From Glandiceps talaboti (lineage: Eukaryota > Hemichordata > Enteropneusta > Spengelidae), in contig NC_135565.1 in the NCBI RefSeq assembly GCF_964340395.1, positions 16,504,209-16,568,208 on the forward strand: a DNA stretch of 64,000 nt, read 5' to 3'. A model generated the notes under the pieces. The model was not told where the DNA came from, ran no database searches, and saw only the letters and a list, made by a program, of their open reading frames with translations. The position numbers and the translations under genes were made by a program. Positions within the stretch are counted from its first letter, which is position 1. Every line of letters begins with the position of its first letter. Of this stretch, positions 1 to 11,845 are shown one piece after another.

Positions 1-1361
1 TTGTACAACTTACCAAACATGCTGGGTGTGTTTTAAGTTTTGTCCATGGTATCTAAAAAGTAATAAGAACAGAGATAATACTATTACTCTATACTGGAAT
101 ATACTGCATGATCATTTTAAAGGACTTTTTTTTACATGTTTGTCTAGCCCATGCAGTCTGCAGATCCGACGGAAAACACTAAAATAACACTCCCTTCATC
201 AATTGCTGTAGTAGTGAAGACAACTGCAGAGCCAATCAAGAACAAGCAAATGACATCTGCCCCACATTCACACTTGCTCTAATGTATAAAAAGAACAGTA
301 ACTGCCATAAATAGTAGATTTAGTGACAGGTTTGACAGTTTAAAAAAATCACATCATCACACCACTTTAGACAAAATGTCCTGATCAGAATCAATTCTTT
401 TTTTTTTCCTCTTTTTTTTTTTTTGGCCTTATACTTCAAATTATAGATATACATTTTACTAGCACTTCAAGGAGTAGATAGAAAACTCGGCACTTCCAAA
501 TTATTTTTCTGAGACAACCAAACATTCACAATTGAAAATGTATGCTTTGCCTCATACTAAAGATATACCATGTACATACTACAGGTACATCAATTACTTA
601 CAACTTATCACCTCCCCTAAAACCAATATTAAATTCACAGGTGCTCATAATATTCAAGAAATCTTACAGTTTTGATAGTTCTACTATAAGTAGAAAACAA
701 GTGCTAGTATTTCACACTTTGGTGCAACATCACCATGGAAACAGAACATCAGCTATTCAATAATGGATTTATATGTGTTATTACATGCAGGGAACTGGCA
801 CACACACAATAGTAATCCATCATTCTCACAAACCAAAGCTGATATTTCTTCTACAACACTGCAGAATACAGATGCCCTTATTTATATACTCCCCTTATTT
901 GAGTATAACTATATGTGCTGCCTTTTGGGGTGTGTTTTCTAACACTTTGGTCTAAACTGGGGTCTGTTTTTTTTCTAGCTGAAGAGTCTAAAACAGGGAC
1001 AACTTTGCATTATTTTTTATTTTGAGTGGTCTAAAATGTGGTCCATTCTCCTCTAATCATAAGTGCCATTAATTGTTCAAAAATGTTGCCTCCTAAGGAA
1101 AATGTATTTTGGTCTAAGATTTCATCTTTTAAAAAAACTGTAATGGTCTAAAACGGACTGTTGTTTTTTGGTCAAAGTGGGTCTAAAATGGGGCCTGGGG
1201 TCCCCAGCACTGGACACACACTCCTACCAGAGCTGACCACTGGTACTGCCCCCCCCCCCTCGGGGTAGTTATACATGATGTAAATATTGTAATAAAGATC
1301 CCCATTTCAGCAAACCTATAAAGTCAACCTTATTTCAATTGTTGGTGATTATATTAACTTC

Positions 1362-1865
1362 AGATCAATCAAAATTATAAAAACTGTTTTCTTGTAAGTC
1401 ATCACATAGTAGGGGATAGGCCCAAATGTTGGTGTGCGTTAGGCCTTACAAAAAAAAATTGTGTGGTTCCGATTATGCTCTATTTTAGAATAGGTGGGGT
1501 AGGTAGATTTTTTATTTATTCATTTTTTTCATGTTTTTTTCCATATACTGTACACGAGTGTCTAGTTCAGGTAGTTATGTTTTCCATTGTTTTCCATACC
1601 GTCTCTGTGTTATTGGTTTCTTCTCATCAGATGTAAAGCCATAACAGATAGGAAGAACAGTTTTATATTGTCTTTTTAAGTTGATGTCAGTTTCCATATC
1701 CAAGTTATTTCTTGCGAAACTTCACAATATTGTTTTTTTTCTCGAATACGTAAAAAAAAAGTTTAGAGTCATTGTGAAAAAACTAGGTGGGGTCAGATAA
1801 CCGGAACCAAACAATTTTTTTTTCAGGCCTTAGTGGCGTGTTAAATTGGCATAGAGGACACACTG
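1362..1865. mobile_element. hAT-type MITE (CAGTGTGCCCTCTAA family), split by another MITE
   Basis: Left part 1362-1441 and right part 1830-1865 match the element at 23431-23600. The right end is ATAGAGGACACACTG. The far left terminus is eroded. The Harbinger-like element at 1442-1829 interrupts it. Confidence 0.7.
1442..1829. mobile_element. Harbinger/Tourist-like MITE, copy 1
   Basis: 388 bp. Both termini read GGCC(T) followed by an A-run and then ATTGT.TGGTTCCG.TTA in inverted orientation. The 3-bp target duplication TTA is at 1439-1441 and 1830-1832. There is no coding capacity. It sits inside a second MITE (1362-1865). Terminal sequence and TTA duplication fit the PIF/Harbinger superfamily; the superfamily label is inferred. 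Confidence 0.8.
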
Positions 1866-2199
1866 GTCATAACTAAGAAATTGCTGTTTGCATTAGTGGT
1901 ATGTCAACTGGCTTGGAGTTCAACTTCGTGGGTACACTGACTTCCATATTGATAGGACACAGTCACTTCATGTAATAATAATTTTATCAGTGACATCATT
2001 ACGATGTACATGTACTTCTAAATTCAATCCCACTTACAAAATGTAGTGAATCAGATTTCCTGTTTATTCATGTCCGCTATTTTCCAATCAGTTTACAATC
2101 TCGGGTGACTACAACCCTTACATACAGGAAGTATTAGTAACTGTTACCATTTCAGTTCATATGCATGTACTGGGACATTTCAATTAACTTTGTGACTCA

Positions 2200-2825
2200 T
2201 ATATGTCTGGTATATCAGCCTGGAACCATGTCCATTTTATATGTACATACTAGTCAAAGTACAATGAAAAACAGACAAGATACAGGTACCTGTAACATGG
2301 ACACCATCTTACCAAGCTATATGCATATATGTAATATGTCTGACATATCAGCCTGGAACCATGTCTATTTCAAGTGTACTCACTAGTCAAAGTACAATGA
2401 AAACAGACAAAATGAATACATAATGACATATGATCCCATCTTACCAAGATATGCATGTATGTCTAGCATATCACCCTGGAACCATGTCTATTTCAAGTGT
2501 ACTCATACTCGTCAAAGTACAATGAAAACAGACAAAATGAATACATAATGACATGAATACCATCTCACCAAGATATGCATGTATCATATCAGCCTGGAAC
2601 CTTGCTATTTCAAGTGTACATTGTACAAGTACTCATAATATTCAAAGTACAAGACATTTCAAGATGACATGCATCTTACCAAGCGATACACAATATATAT
2701 ACTTTCACCTTGATAACCTGAAACCATGACCATTTAATTCAGGTGTACTGATTCTATGACAGCACATTGAGTAAATGCATGTACAGTAGACAAGATGACA
2801 TGTACACCATCTTATCAATCTATAT
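2200..2825. repeat. Degenerate tandem array, about 118-133 bp units
   Basis: The word CAGCCTGGAACC (or a variant) recurs at 2216, 2349, 2472, 2590 and about 2714. It is followed each time by GTGTACTCA, CAAAGTACAATGAAAACAGAC and CATCTTACCAAG. Confidence 0.8.
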
Positions 2826-3020
2826 ACAGAGTGTAGAATTATTTACCTCATTCCCTACTATCTAATTATGCTTTTTCCATCTTTCAGGGCACATTTTTGG
2901 GTTCTTGTTGGCAATGTGCAGGATTTTTAGATCTTCCTATATGTGTACTTTATATATACAATCATACATGTACATCCAAGTTATGTGCATACACAGTAAA
3001 GTTGAAGAAGTTAATATAAT

Positions 3021-3330
3021 AATCAGTTTATTTACCCCAAATAAATATAACAGTGGGTAAATGGGGAGTCAGGAACTAGCTTACAGCTAGTCTGGGCCTG
3101 TCCCCTCACATATTTATATACAGAAATTCACAGCAAGGTACTCAATATGACTCAAAAAATGTATTATGTACACATGATTAATATTACAAGTATACAGTTG
3201 ATGAGTTATACTGCACCAGTAGATGTTGGTTGAAGATTTGTTTGAAACTATATACAAATAAAAAGAGTTACAGGGATGTCATTCCAAATTTTGTGTCCGA
3301 AAAAGATAGAAAATTGACCTGGGTTCGTAC
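3021..3330 (-). mobile_element. LINE 3' end, decayed
   Basis: Minus strand 3330-3200 reads GHKIWNDIPVTL then an in-frame stop and FQTNLQP, recognisable as the C-terminal tail of a CR1/Jockey-like reverse transcriptase. A 3' untranslated part with TAGCTGTAAGCTAGTTCC follows. No intact frame. Confidence 0.65.
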
Positions 3331-3594
3331 ATACATGTAGTTTTGTATAACTTGCTGTCAAATTAAAATCTACAACTTTGTGTAAACTCAACCTTATAAA
3401 CTAAATAAATCCTTCATGTCACATCAATGGTTCACTAAGAGTGTATTTCTATAAAGTCAGATTTAAGTGAACTGAAACTCAATCAAAGCACACTCTACCC
3501 TTTAAAGTATAATGGCCTTTTCATTTGTTAGAGTAAGACAGATTGTATTCAGCTAGGCTTCAATGGAAATTTATTAGTCACAATGTAGTATGCA

Positions 3595-3895
3595 GACGCT
3601 ACCAGCTGAAGACTGTCATAGGAAATACGGCTTATGTTTCTCTTGAAGTCAGGATAAGAAATGAACGTTCTTGTTTCTCTTAGGACAGAGATTTACGAAT
3701 TCACGAGCAGATGAGTTTCTTAATAAGAAATCATGGTTAGAAAATGATGCGGAGGATTTCAGCTCAACTGAGACAGCGAGAGCCAACGACTATAAGTATA
3801 AAACAATATTTAGTAGAAGCTGCAAGCTGAAGACAGTCTTAGGAAATACAGCTTAATTTTCTCATTAAACCAGAATCAAGATAAGAAATGAGACA
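3595..3895. repeat. Duplicated segment, spacing about 222 bp
   Basis: AGCTGAAGAC..GTC.TAGGAAATAC and GATAAGAAATGA occur in order at 3603-3665 and again at 3822-3893. Confidence 0.6.
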
Positions 3896-4132
3896 TTTTA
3901 CCATTATTAACTGAAGAACTATTTGGGAAAGATCATATTAAGTACATTCTAATTTGGCTCCAGAGTGAAACCCAAGAATTTAATTGTCTGCTTTAGAATA
4001 TCACCATTTGCCAGCATTGATAGCAATCTTTCTCAGGTTCTTGAAGGAGTCAAGAATGTATGCCGGTTGATGGCAAGAGGGTGGGAGGGAGGGGAGGAGA
4101 GGAGAGGGGGACAGAGATAGACTGAGACAAAC

Positions 4133-4137
<5 letters not shown>

Positions 4138-4171
<34 letters not shown>

Positions 4172-4224
4172 GGCATACATACATACATACATACATACAT
4201 ACATACAGACAGACACAGACAGAC

Positions 4225-4303
<79 letters not shown>
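4138..4303. repeat. (GACA)n / (CATA)n microsatellite
   Basis: GACA units, then a CATA block at 4173-4205, then GACA units again. Long frames on either strand here are repeat translation only. Confidence 0.95.
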
Positions 4304-5129
4304 CAGGTTCAAAAATGGAGGTTGATTTGCCTTCAATGTTTGTCACTTTCACATTAATTTCCAAATGGCTTGTACTAGTAAAGCAAGAGATAACCACCTG
4401 TATGACTAAAACATGATATATTATTATTTCTTCCCCATACCGTCTTTCACTGTGACTACATAAAATATACAACATCCCCTTTATTTGTAATAATCTTTAC
4501 TGGCAAATACCATATTATGCATATGTAGGTGTACAATCTATATATTTGCAAAGATAATCACTGTTACTGTGCCAGTACACAGGTAAACCTGAGTGGGAAC
4601 ACTGCTTATAGATACCCGCTACTTTTAATTTACTCTTAATTAAATGAAAACATATCAGGACTAAATTACCTCACTCGAGTCACTGAAACTACACGACAGT
4701 GCTAGTACGTTTATCTAGCCATCTGTGTTGAAGGTGGACTCTGTCAATTGATGAAAAGTTAGAACATACGGTTTCATGCCATAGTATAGAATATCAAGTG
4801 ACTGGACTTCATAACATTATAATGCTTCACGTAGCAAGTCTGTATTACTTTGGCGCCACACTGAAACCATGTATATGTACATCATTTCCTTCATCGTCAG
4901 AAACATATTAAAAGCATAGACTCTACATATATAGTAAGAGTGCACGCTCAAAATGAAAAAAGCATTGTGGAGTACACAGCTTCTGCTTTTGAAGATTGAT
5001 ATTAAGAATGATCTTTAGTCTAATATAGTTTGTAAATAAAAATACCGTTACATCTTTGTAATCTTCTCACAGATAAAAATCTGTTCCCATGGTTTCAGTA
5101 TGCATGTACACAAAACACACTTTTTAAAA

Positions 5130-5280
5130 AAAAATCCTCAATATTTTTCTTCATTCAGCCAAGGAAAAGACAAGTCACCTAAGGGGCTTTGTCACTACGT
5201 TGATACATGAGTGGTGACAAAATCTTAAGTCACAAGTATTTTTCAGCTGAATGATGAAAAATATTGATCAATAATATAAT
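5130..5280. mobile_element. Palindromic repeat family (CCTAAGGGGCC), copy 1
   Basis: The ends CCTCAATATTTTTCTTCATTC and its near complement surround a core with GTCACCTAAGGGGCTTTGTC. Related copies lie at 34767-34920, 35736-35880 and 46700-46850. Confidence 0.6.
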
Positions 5281-5517
5281 TATACATCCTCAAACATAAT
5301 TGATAAAATATCAGGAAATATTTTGATTCATATTTTGGGCACCAGATTGTCATGATATAGAATAAACAATGTATACAATCAATGAGTTGTAATCAATGAC
5401 AATATGTTGACTTGATGTGCACATTCAGTAACAATATTGGTTATTGAATAAAGTTGTATTTATTTAAAATCTGATAAGATTCATGTTATGTGTGTGTGTC
5501 TGCATCTGTGTCCGTGA

Positions 5518-5712
5518 ATGTCTGTCTGTCTGTATGCATGCATGCATGTATGTTGTATGTACGTATGTATGTATGTATGTATGTATGTATGCATGCATGC
5601 ATGCATGCACGCACGCACGTACGTACGTACGTACGTACGCACGCATGTATATGTACATGTGTATGTACGCATGTATGTGTATGGAAGTGTGTTTGTACGT
5701 ACGTACGTACAT
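5518..5712. repeat. Compound tetranucleotide repeat (GTCT, GCAT, GTAT, ACGT)
   Basis: Alternating purine-pyrimidine tracts including self-complementary ACGTACGT and GCATGCAT runs. Confidence 0.9.
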
Positions 5713-5820
5713 GTATATGTGCCTGTATGACCAGCCGCTACACTCATGAACATGTGTCTGCAGAGAACATATACACAGCAAGCACTCGATCATACTAATA
5801 CATGTACTCCCAGCATGGGG

Positions 5821-5927
5821 TACTCTGAGGACATCACACTAGCACTCCCATGTCATGGGTATATTGTGCATCCCAATACATGTACTCTGAGGACATCACA
5901 CTAGCACTCCCATGTCATGGGTATATT
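5821..5927. repeat. 62-bp direct duplication
   Basis: TACTCTGAGGACATCAC begins at 5821 and again at 5883; 45 bp are identical in each copy. Confidence 0.85.
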
Positions 5928-6773
5928 CACTTTCTGCATCATTCTTAGTGACTCTGATATCCTTCTTAGACACAAGTGCACTTCAAGAAAATACAAGGAT
6001 TATCAAGTATCATCTCTTTATTATTTCCAAATCTTGATTTCACTTTCTCCTATTCCCTTTGAGTAAAATCCACCTCACAAAACAACTTGATTCATTTTTG
6101 TCTTCCATTTCATGGTTCTACTGGTGCTATCCTCTGTGGGAAAGACTTTCTAATTTATCCCTCTCAAATGATATTAATAATAAAACTACTCAAATACTAA
6201 CAACTATATCATAAATTCATGAAAAAAGCAGACTTCGTTCTTTTATAAAGGGGCAAATGAGTAATTTTGAAATCCATGACTCATTCTTGGTGGAGGATTT
6301 TTGGAAAAGGTACACTGGAATGACTTACTCTTTTCCCATTTGTATTACCGTTACTATTATACATTGGCAGACCTTTCACTTTCACCATATTTAAATCGGC
6401 TTCTTGTTTTCAAATTCCACTCAAATATATAATTGTATTAATTGGTCTATACAAGTAAAATTCATGTAAGGTAAATTTAAAGCTGTGTTTTTGTCAAGAT
6501 ATTTTTGTCATTGAGGTTCCGCACCAAAATGATGGTGTAGTGCATGGTAACTACTACTGCTAGTACAAACTTTGCGATTTTATGGTCTTCAGCTAGTTCT
6601 CACACAAAGACTACTTTGTACTACCAGACTTGTACATTGTGTTTATGTACAAGAACAAAGAAGGCATTTTAATTCCTACTTATTTTTGCTTTTTTGTTTT
6701 CCAGCGAAACTAGCGAAAATTTCCAGATTCACAGTACTCTATAAATTTCTCCCTTCCGTTTATGGAGTTTCTT

Positions 6774-6813
6774 AAAAATACCTCTGCTATTAGACTATAG
6801 CAGAGGTATTTTT
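6774..6813. repeat. Perfect 17-bp hairpin at duplication boundary
   Basis: AAAAATACCTCTGCTAT, a 6-bp loop, and its exact complement. The other duplication block keeps only the right arm (near 13880). Confidence 0.8.
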
Positions 6814-7589
6814 CTACAAAAACAGAGACTTGGTAATTTCCTTAACAAGTACTGAAAATAAAACAATACATTAACAAGTAAGGAAAATCAGTTATTTCAC
6901 AGTGTTAATTTCCTTGAGTTGATAATGTACCGGTATTTCCAGAAAGTCTAAATGGTTTCAACTAGAAAATCTTTCATGGATGAAGGAGTATGTTTTGTTG
7001 TTAGCAAATTACAAGTGAATAGAAATTTATATAACTTTCCAAAGGAAATGGAAACAGATTTGATTTGGTTCAACCACATTTCACAAATTGTAATGTAATT
7101 GAAACATATGTACATGATATATTTGATGCAATTCAGATCTCAGAAGATAATTACACCCATTAATAAATTCTAGGCCTAATGTGAATTAATTCTATTATAC
7201 ATGACGTAGTAACACTAGATAAATATCAGTAGTCAACACTGTCTGCAGGACAATCTTGTAAGTGAATGAACTTCACGACTCCGCCTTACACCCCCACATA
7301 CCCCCCCCCCTCCCCCAAACAATTGTGGACACAAATTTATGCAACCAGAAGTGAATGATTTCCATTAAAGTTGGCGACAGGTCACAACTGTCTGCAAGGA
7401 AATTTTGATATAGGTGAATAAACTTTTGGATATCGAAGCACCATACAAAGTCCAGACCAGTTTCATATAAGTACCGGTATGTTATTTGCCAAAAATACCC
7501 TTTCATATGATGTTGATGTGAGAGATCATTTTAATAACTGCAAGCCGTTATACCTGAAATATACCACCAATAGCGTTTGTAGCACAACA

Positions 7590-8043
7590 CATCTGACCAA
7601 GTTTCAATCTCACTGACCAAAATTAACATTTTTACACCTAATTTGCATATTACTGATGAAATCATTATATGCTTAATATTTCTTCATCTATATACCAAAA
7701 GATGCATCCCTATTACATTACAGCCCAATCTGCTGAGTAGTTTTGGAATTATAGGTTTTGACCAAAAAGACATATTTTTAGCCCTAATTTGCATATTACT
7801 AAGGGAATCGTCATGTCATGAACAAATCTTAATCAAATCACCCCTCTGAATGTTCCCATCAAATTTCATGCCAATCTGCCCAGTACCTTTGGAGTTTTTG
7901 ACCAAAAATCACATTTTTTTTTACCCCAAACCCACATCTCTGATGCAATCATTTTTATTTGAACAATTCATAACTAGACACCAGAAGTAACATGACCACC
8001 AAATATCAAAGCAATCAGTCCAGCAATTTTTGACTTTAAGTCG

Positions 8044-8083
<40 letters not shown>

Positions 8084-8130
8084 GATGCGCGCGCGTGCAC
8101 ACACACGCACACACACACACACACACACCA
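7590..8130. repeat. Three diverged tandem units ending in (CA)n
   Basis: TTGACCAAAAA, CCTAATTTGCATATTACT and CCAATCTGC recur with a spacing of about 130 bp (7610-7960). The block ends in CA repeats at 8046-8130. It looks like a dispersed repeat with a microsatellite tail. No gene is seen. Confidence 0.6.
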
Positions 8131-9032
8131 GGCGATCCCTATAGCACTACTGAACCTAACCTCAGTTCAGTTGTGCTAAAAATGACCTCGGGTAGCAAGG
8201 ATTTGCGCCACTCCTTGAACTTGTGCTTAGAAGTCCAAACAGAAGTCATTATGTAGATTAAAAATCAAATAGACAGAATAGTTTCTGCTTCTAATATTAA
8301 GAACATTGTTGTTATGGTGATAGTAGTTTGTACTTCATAAAATACCAGACTTTGGCCCCTGAAATTTATGTTTACTATGGACATAAGATTAGGTGGCTGG
8401 TCTCATAAATCAGCATTGAAAGGCTAACATCATGCATATGGTCAGTTTGACACCTATTAGAATCTCAGACTCCTATAAAGAACACACTAGAAATGGCGGC
8501 TTTTCCCTTGATGTGATGACGTCACTTATTTGCTGTAGCAATAATCTTTTAATCCTAATTAGGGGGCCGTTGTTTATGTATGTAGTTGAGATATTACGTT
8601 TCATCACCTAAAATAACGCGATATTTGGGCCAAAGTAACTGCAATAATTGTAGCGTTTGATGTGATTTTGAGGACTTACTCTTCAGTGTTTGTACTTTTT
8701 TTCATTCCAATGTTTAACTGGAAGCAAAGCTACAATTCCTGCATTAAACATAAACGTAAATAGACGGAAGCCATTCAGATCTGAATCACAAAGTTGGGTG
8801 ATAGTGGCACTGTGGTTGGGTGGATTTTTCTGCTAAATTACGCCTTGCCTGCCAAAAATTCAGACATTTCCTAACTCCAACATTAATTACGGAGCCTTCA
8901 AGACCCAAGCACACTGTTCAGAGGTAACCCCAATTTCCATCCGGCAAATGTAGCAACGCATGCAGCGGACAGTACATTGACATCTCGCTCACGTTTTCAG
9001 TGTGATCTCGTCTGATACTGGTAGATGATGCA

Positions 9033-9090
9033 AGTCACAACTGTGTGTAGGGCAATCTTGATGTGAGTGAATGAATTTCAAGATCCACCC
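9033..9090. repeat. Dispersed repeat next to TRIM copy A
   Basis: GTCACAACTGTGTG.AGGGCAATCTTG recurs at 14393-14440 and, more diverged, at 7228-7275 and 7380-7430. Confidence 0.6.
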
Positions 9091-9304
9091 CCATCCTCAT
9101 ATGGCACATACATGTAAAATGTTAACACACAACTGACCACACTGTGACTGTTCTTATAAGCAGGACAGTTAATCTCACTTTGCAGTTGAACTGAGTTAGT
9201 TTCGTAAATTGGACAAAACAAGTTGTTTACTCAGTAGAGTTCTCCTACTGGTACCTTGAGAGTACTGTATGTGGGTAATGATCACAGCTAGGAATCCTTC
9301 ATGT

Positions 9305-11845
9305 CTACAGGTAGTAAACATACCAATTGTTGTTACTTGTTATGGCAATTCGACTGGGCTCATCTTTGCTAACAGCAATATATCCACAGACTGGAGTAGG
9401 TACCTTGAAATGGCAGATAAACTTTCCATAACTCGCATATTTATTGATAGTACCTCCCACATTGGCATATATATTGTCTTCACTATCAACATCAACTCCT
9501 TGAATGTTATCTATCCTGTTGGACTCTGTATCATCATTACCAATTGAGAACATATATCTTAAGTCTGAATCTAACACAACAAGACACCGTTTGTCGATAT
9601 CTGATACAATCACCTGATTTCTGCTGTTGACAACCACACAACATGGCAATTCAAACTCTTCATTGTTAGGACCATATACTTGGCAGTCACCTACATGTCT
9701 TCCATCAACTGTGTACTTCCTAACACCAGGTAGATTAGAATCAGCAATGATCACATGGCCATCTCTGGTCAAGGATATTCCAGAACCCCGCACACGTTCA
9801 CTCTGTCCAAATGTTCCAATGAGTTCACTCTTTTCATTGGTTACTACCACCTGACGATTACCAGTATCAGTGATATAATATGTGCCATCTGCTGATACTG
9901 CTACATCCCACATTGGCGCAAATGGATTGGGGAAATTATCAAATGAAATGACAGCTCTGCATTCATTATTCCAGTTCACTATCTGCACTCTTTGATTGAA
10001 TGTGTCTGCAATCACCACTTCTCCATTCAAGTTAATAGCAATTCCATTACAGCCACTATACTGACCAGGCTCAGACCCCTTTGCACCATAGGATTTAAAA
10101 GTACCAGGTTTGGGAAATGCAGTGAAGTAAAATGATGAACTATTCACTTTCTCACCATTTACTCGAACCTTTACTTTATAGTTGCCTTCTTGTGCACACT
10201 TTACTTTCACCAAGTAATGGCCATATTTCTCCTGTACCAGGTTTATCTTACGAGTAACTTTATCTGGATGTGTAACTTTTATAGAAAGTGTGTCTGAGCC
10301 ATCTATCACTCTGCCATCTGAGTTTCTAGTTGTTATGACAACAGTCTGTTCATCACCAACTTTCACTATCTTGGAGACAGGACCAATTGTTGTCTTTGAA
10401 GCAGACGTTGTTGTACTTTTCACTGGTTGTTCACTTCTATTTGGCCATTTCTGTTGTAGATTTTTCTTTGTTACGGTTCTATCATGGCTGTCTGTGAGAT
10501 GTTTGTCAGGATAGTTTGCAGACGATGGTGACTGTGATCTATCATATCTAGGAACCACTCTTCTGTCACAAACAGCTGCATATGTCTTAGGTCTCACATC
10601 AACAACTTTTGCAGCTTGTGAAGCAACTTTTGAACCAGAATCATTGCCATGGACTGCTGGTGAATCATCTCCTGGAGAAACATCTCTCTGAGCCCGAGGA
10701 GGAGCAAACGGAATAGCTTTGGTTTGACTTTCTGTGGTATTGACTTTTGTCAAAATTTCACCTACATTCTGTCGTAACACTTCTTTGCTTGGTGAAAAGA
10801 CAGACATTGTAATATTACTTTTAGGTTTTACTTCTGAATCACTCTCATTTGTCAGTAGAGTTGTGATGCGTTCTTTCACTTCTCTTTGAAATTTCAGATA
10901 TTGGGCAGGGCTTGCAAACTCAATCAGGTGTTCAGCATATTCAATCGCACTTCTTAAAGTAGTTTCATCTAGTTCTAGAGTTTTCAGTTGAGACTTGAGT
11001 TCCTCATTGCTATCATTGAAAGTGTCTTGTAATGTCTTCTTCAAATCTTCTTGCTGTTGTAGGAAATAGTTGATGATTTTATGAATATGGTGCACCATCT
11101 CACCTTCTACTTTCTGACAGTTAATTTTCAGTTTCTGGAGTTCAGGTTTCTTATTTTCACCACACTGACCTGTCAAGTCAAGTTTGACTTTCAGCTTGTC
11201 TACCAATGTCTGCACTTGCTGTTTTTCATCTACAGCAGCTTCCTCTAAGTACCTGTGTTGGTGTTGTGGTTGAGGATGTTCAACAAGGGCACACTTCATA
11301 CACAATGGGACCATGCAGACAGTACAGTAGATTTCAACACGACTATGCGGATGGTTTTGACAATAGACTGGAGGTTGCGGTATGTTGATGGCTCCAAACT
11401 CTCCTGATGTATATTGATCTAAATCAATCAACTGATGGTCTGAGGACAAAGCTAAATTTCTGTGGGCTTTTGTACATCCTTCACACAGACATTCAGCACA
11501 GTCCATACATCTAGTAACTGCTATGCTTTCCTTACAACCACCACACTCTGGTCCATCATCACTCTTACTCACTTCCTTCACTGTTCCTAGATAGTCAATA
11601 AGACTAGTCATCAGAAAATTTGAAGGCAGTTTTTCAACTCCTTCAGGTGGAATTTTACAGCTGAGTCTACACTCAGGGCAAGTCAACTTACCACCATTTT
11701 TTTCAATCCATGTAGTCAGACACTCTATGCAGAATGTATGAAGACAGGGTAAACTCTTGGGTGTTTTGAAGACTTCCAGACACAGTGAGCAGGTCACCAT
11801 GTCGTCCTTCAACTTATCCCTTATGTCCGGAGCATTTGATGCCAT
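9305..11845 (-). CDS. TRIM-NHL E3 ubiquitin ligase, copy A (intronless)
   Basis: A single uninterrupted 846-residue frame. A C3HC4 RING lies at about residues 19-63 (C19, C22, C34, H36, C39, C42, C56, C59). Two B-boxes follow at about 101-135 and 162-198, then a coiled coil at about 205-335, a low-complexity linker at 345-480, a filamin/Ig-like domain at about 486-578 and NHL beta-propeller repeats from about 580 to the end. This is the TRIM71/LIN-41 domain order; TRIM2 and TRIM3 have only one B-box. By family knowledge the RING recruits an E2 and the NHL propeller binds RNA or protein. The start is the ATG opening with MASN, which the paralogue at 14647-17154 shares. The gene has no introns and lies inside a tandem segmental duplication. 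I am sure of the family; one-to-one orthology to a vertebrate TRIM is not claimed, because such genes are expanded in several invertebrate lineages. Confidence 0.93.
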   Translation of the reverse strand: MASNAPDIRDKLKDDMVTCSLCLEVFKTPKSLPCLHTFCIECLTTWIEKNGGKLTCPECRLSCKIPPEGVEKLPSNFLMTSLIDYLGTVKEVSKSDDGPECGGCKESIAVTRCMDCAECLCEGCTKAHRNLALSSDHQLIDLDQYTSGEFGAINIPQPPVYCQNHPHSRVEIYCTVCMVPLCMKCALVEHPQPQHQHRYLEEAAVDEKQQVQTLVDKLKVKLDLTGQCGENKKPELQKLKINCQKVEGEMVHHIHKIINYFLQQQEDLKKTLQDTFNDSNEELKSQLKTLELDETTLRSAIEYAEHLIEFASPAQYLKFQREVKERITTLLTNESDSEVKPKSNITMSVFSPSKEVLRQNVGEILTKVNTTESQTKAIPFAPPRAQRDVSPGDDSPAVHGNDSGSKVASQAAKVVDVRPKTYAAVCDRRVVPRYDRSQSPSSANYPDKHLTDSHDRTVTKKNLQQKWPNRSEQPVKSTTTSASKTTIGPVSKIVKVGDEQTVVITTRNSDGRVIDGSDTLSIKVTHPDKVTRKINLVQEKYGHYLVKVKCAQEGNYKVKVRVNGEKVNSSSFYFTAFPKPGTFKSYGAKGSEPGQYSGCNGIAINLNGEVVIADTFNQRVQIVNWNNECRAVISFDNFPNPFAPMWDVAVSADGTYYITDTGNRQVVVTNEKSELIGTFGQSERVRGSGISLTRDGHVIIADSNLPGVRKYTVDGRHVGDCQVYGPNNEEFELPCCVVVNSRNQVIVSDIDKRCLVVLDSDLRYMFSIGNDDTESNRIDNIQGVDVDSEDNIYANVGGTINKYASYGKFICHFKVPTPVCGYIAVSKDEPSRIAITSNNNWYVYYL

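Larger units (their letters stand above)
1..9304. other. No gene recognised
   Basis: Apart from the repeats listed separately, I see no coding exon with a recognisable domain and splice sites. It may contain downstream exons of BLTP3 or intron sequence that I could not identify. Confidence 0.5.

Noticed and set aside
4001-4475. Long frames of Cys-Leu-Ser-Val type on the minus strand
   Set aside because: They are translations of (GACA)n/(CATA)n microsatellite in more than one frame, with no start context or domain.
7273-7506. 77-residue minus-strand frame
   Set aside because: Falls in a dispersed repeat shared with the TRIM flanks; no domain.
9269-11388. Plus-strand frames across TRIM copy A
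   Set aside because: Antisense shadows of the minus-strand coding sequence.
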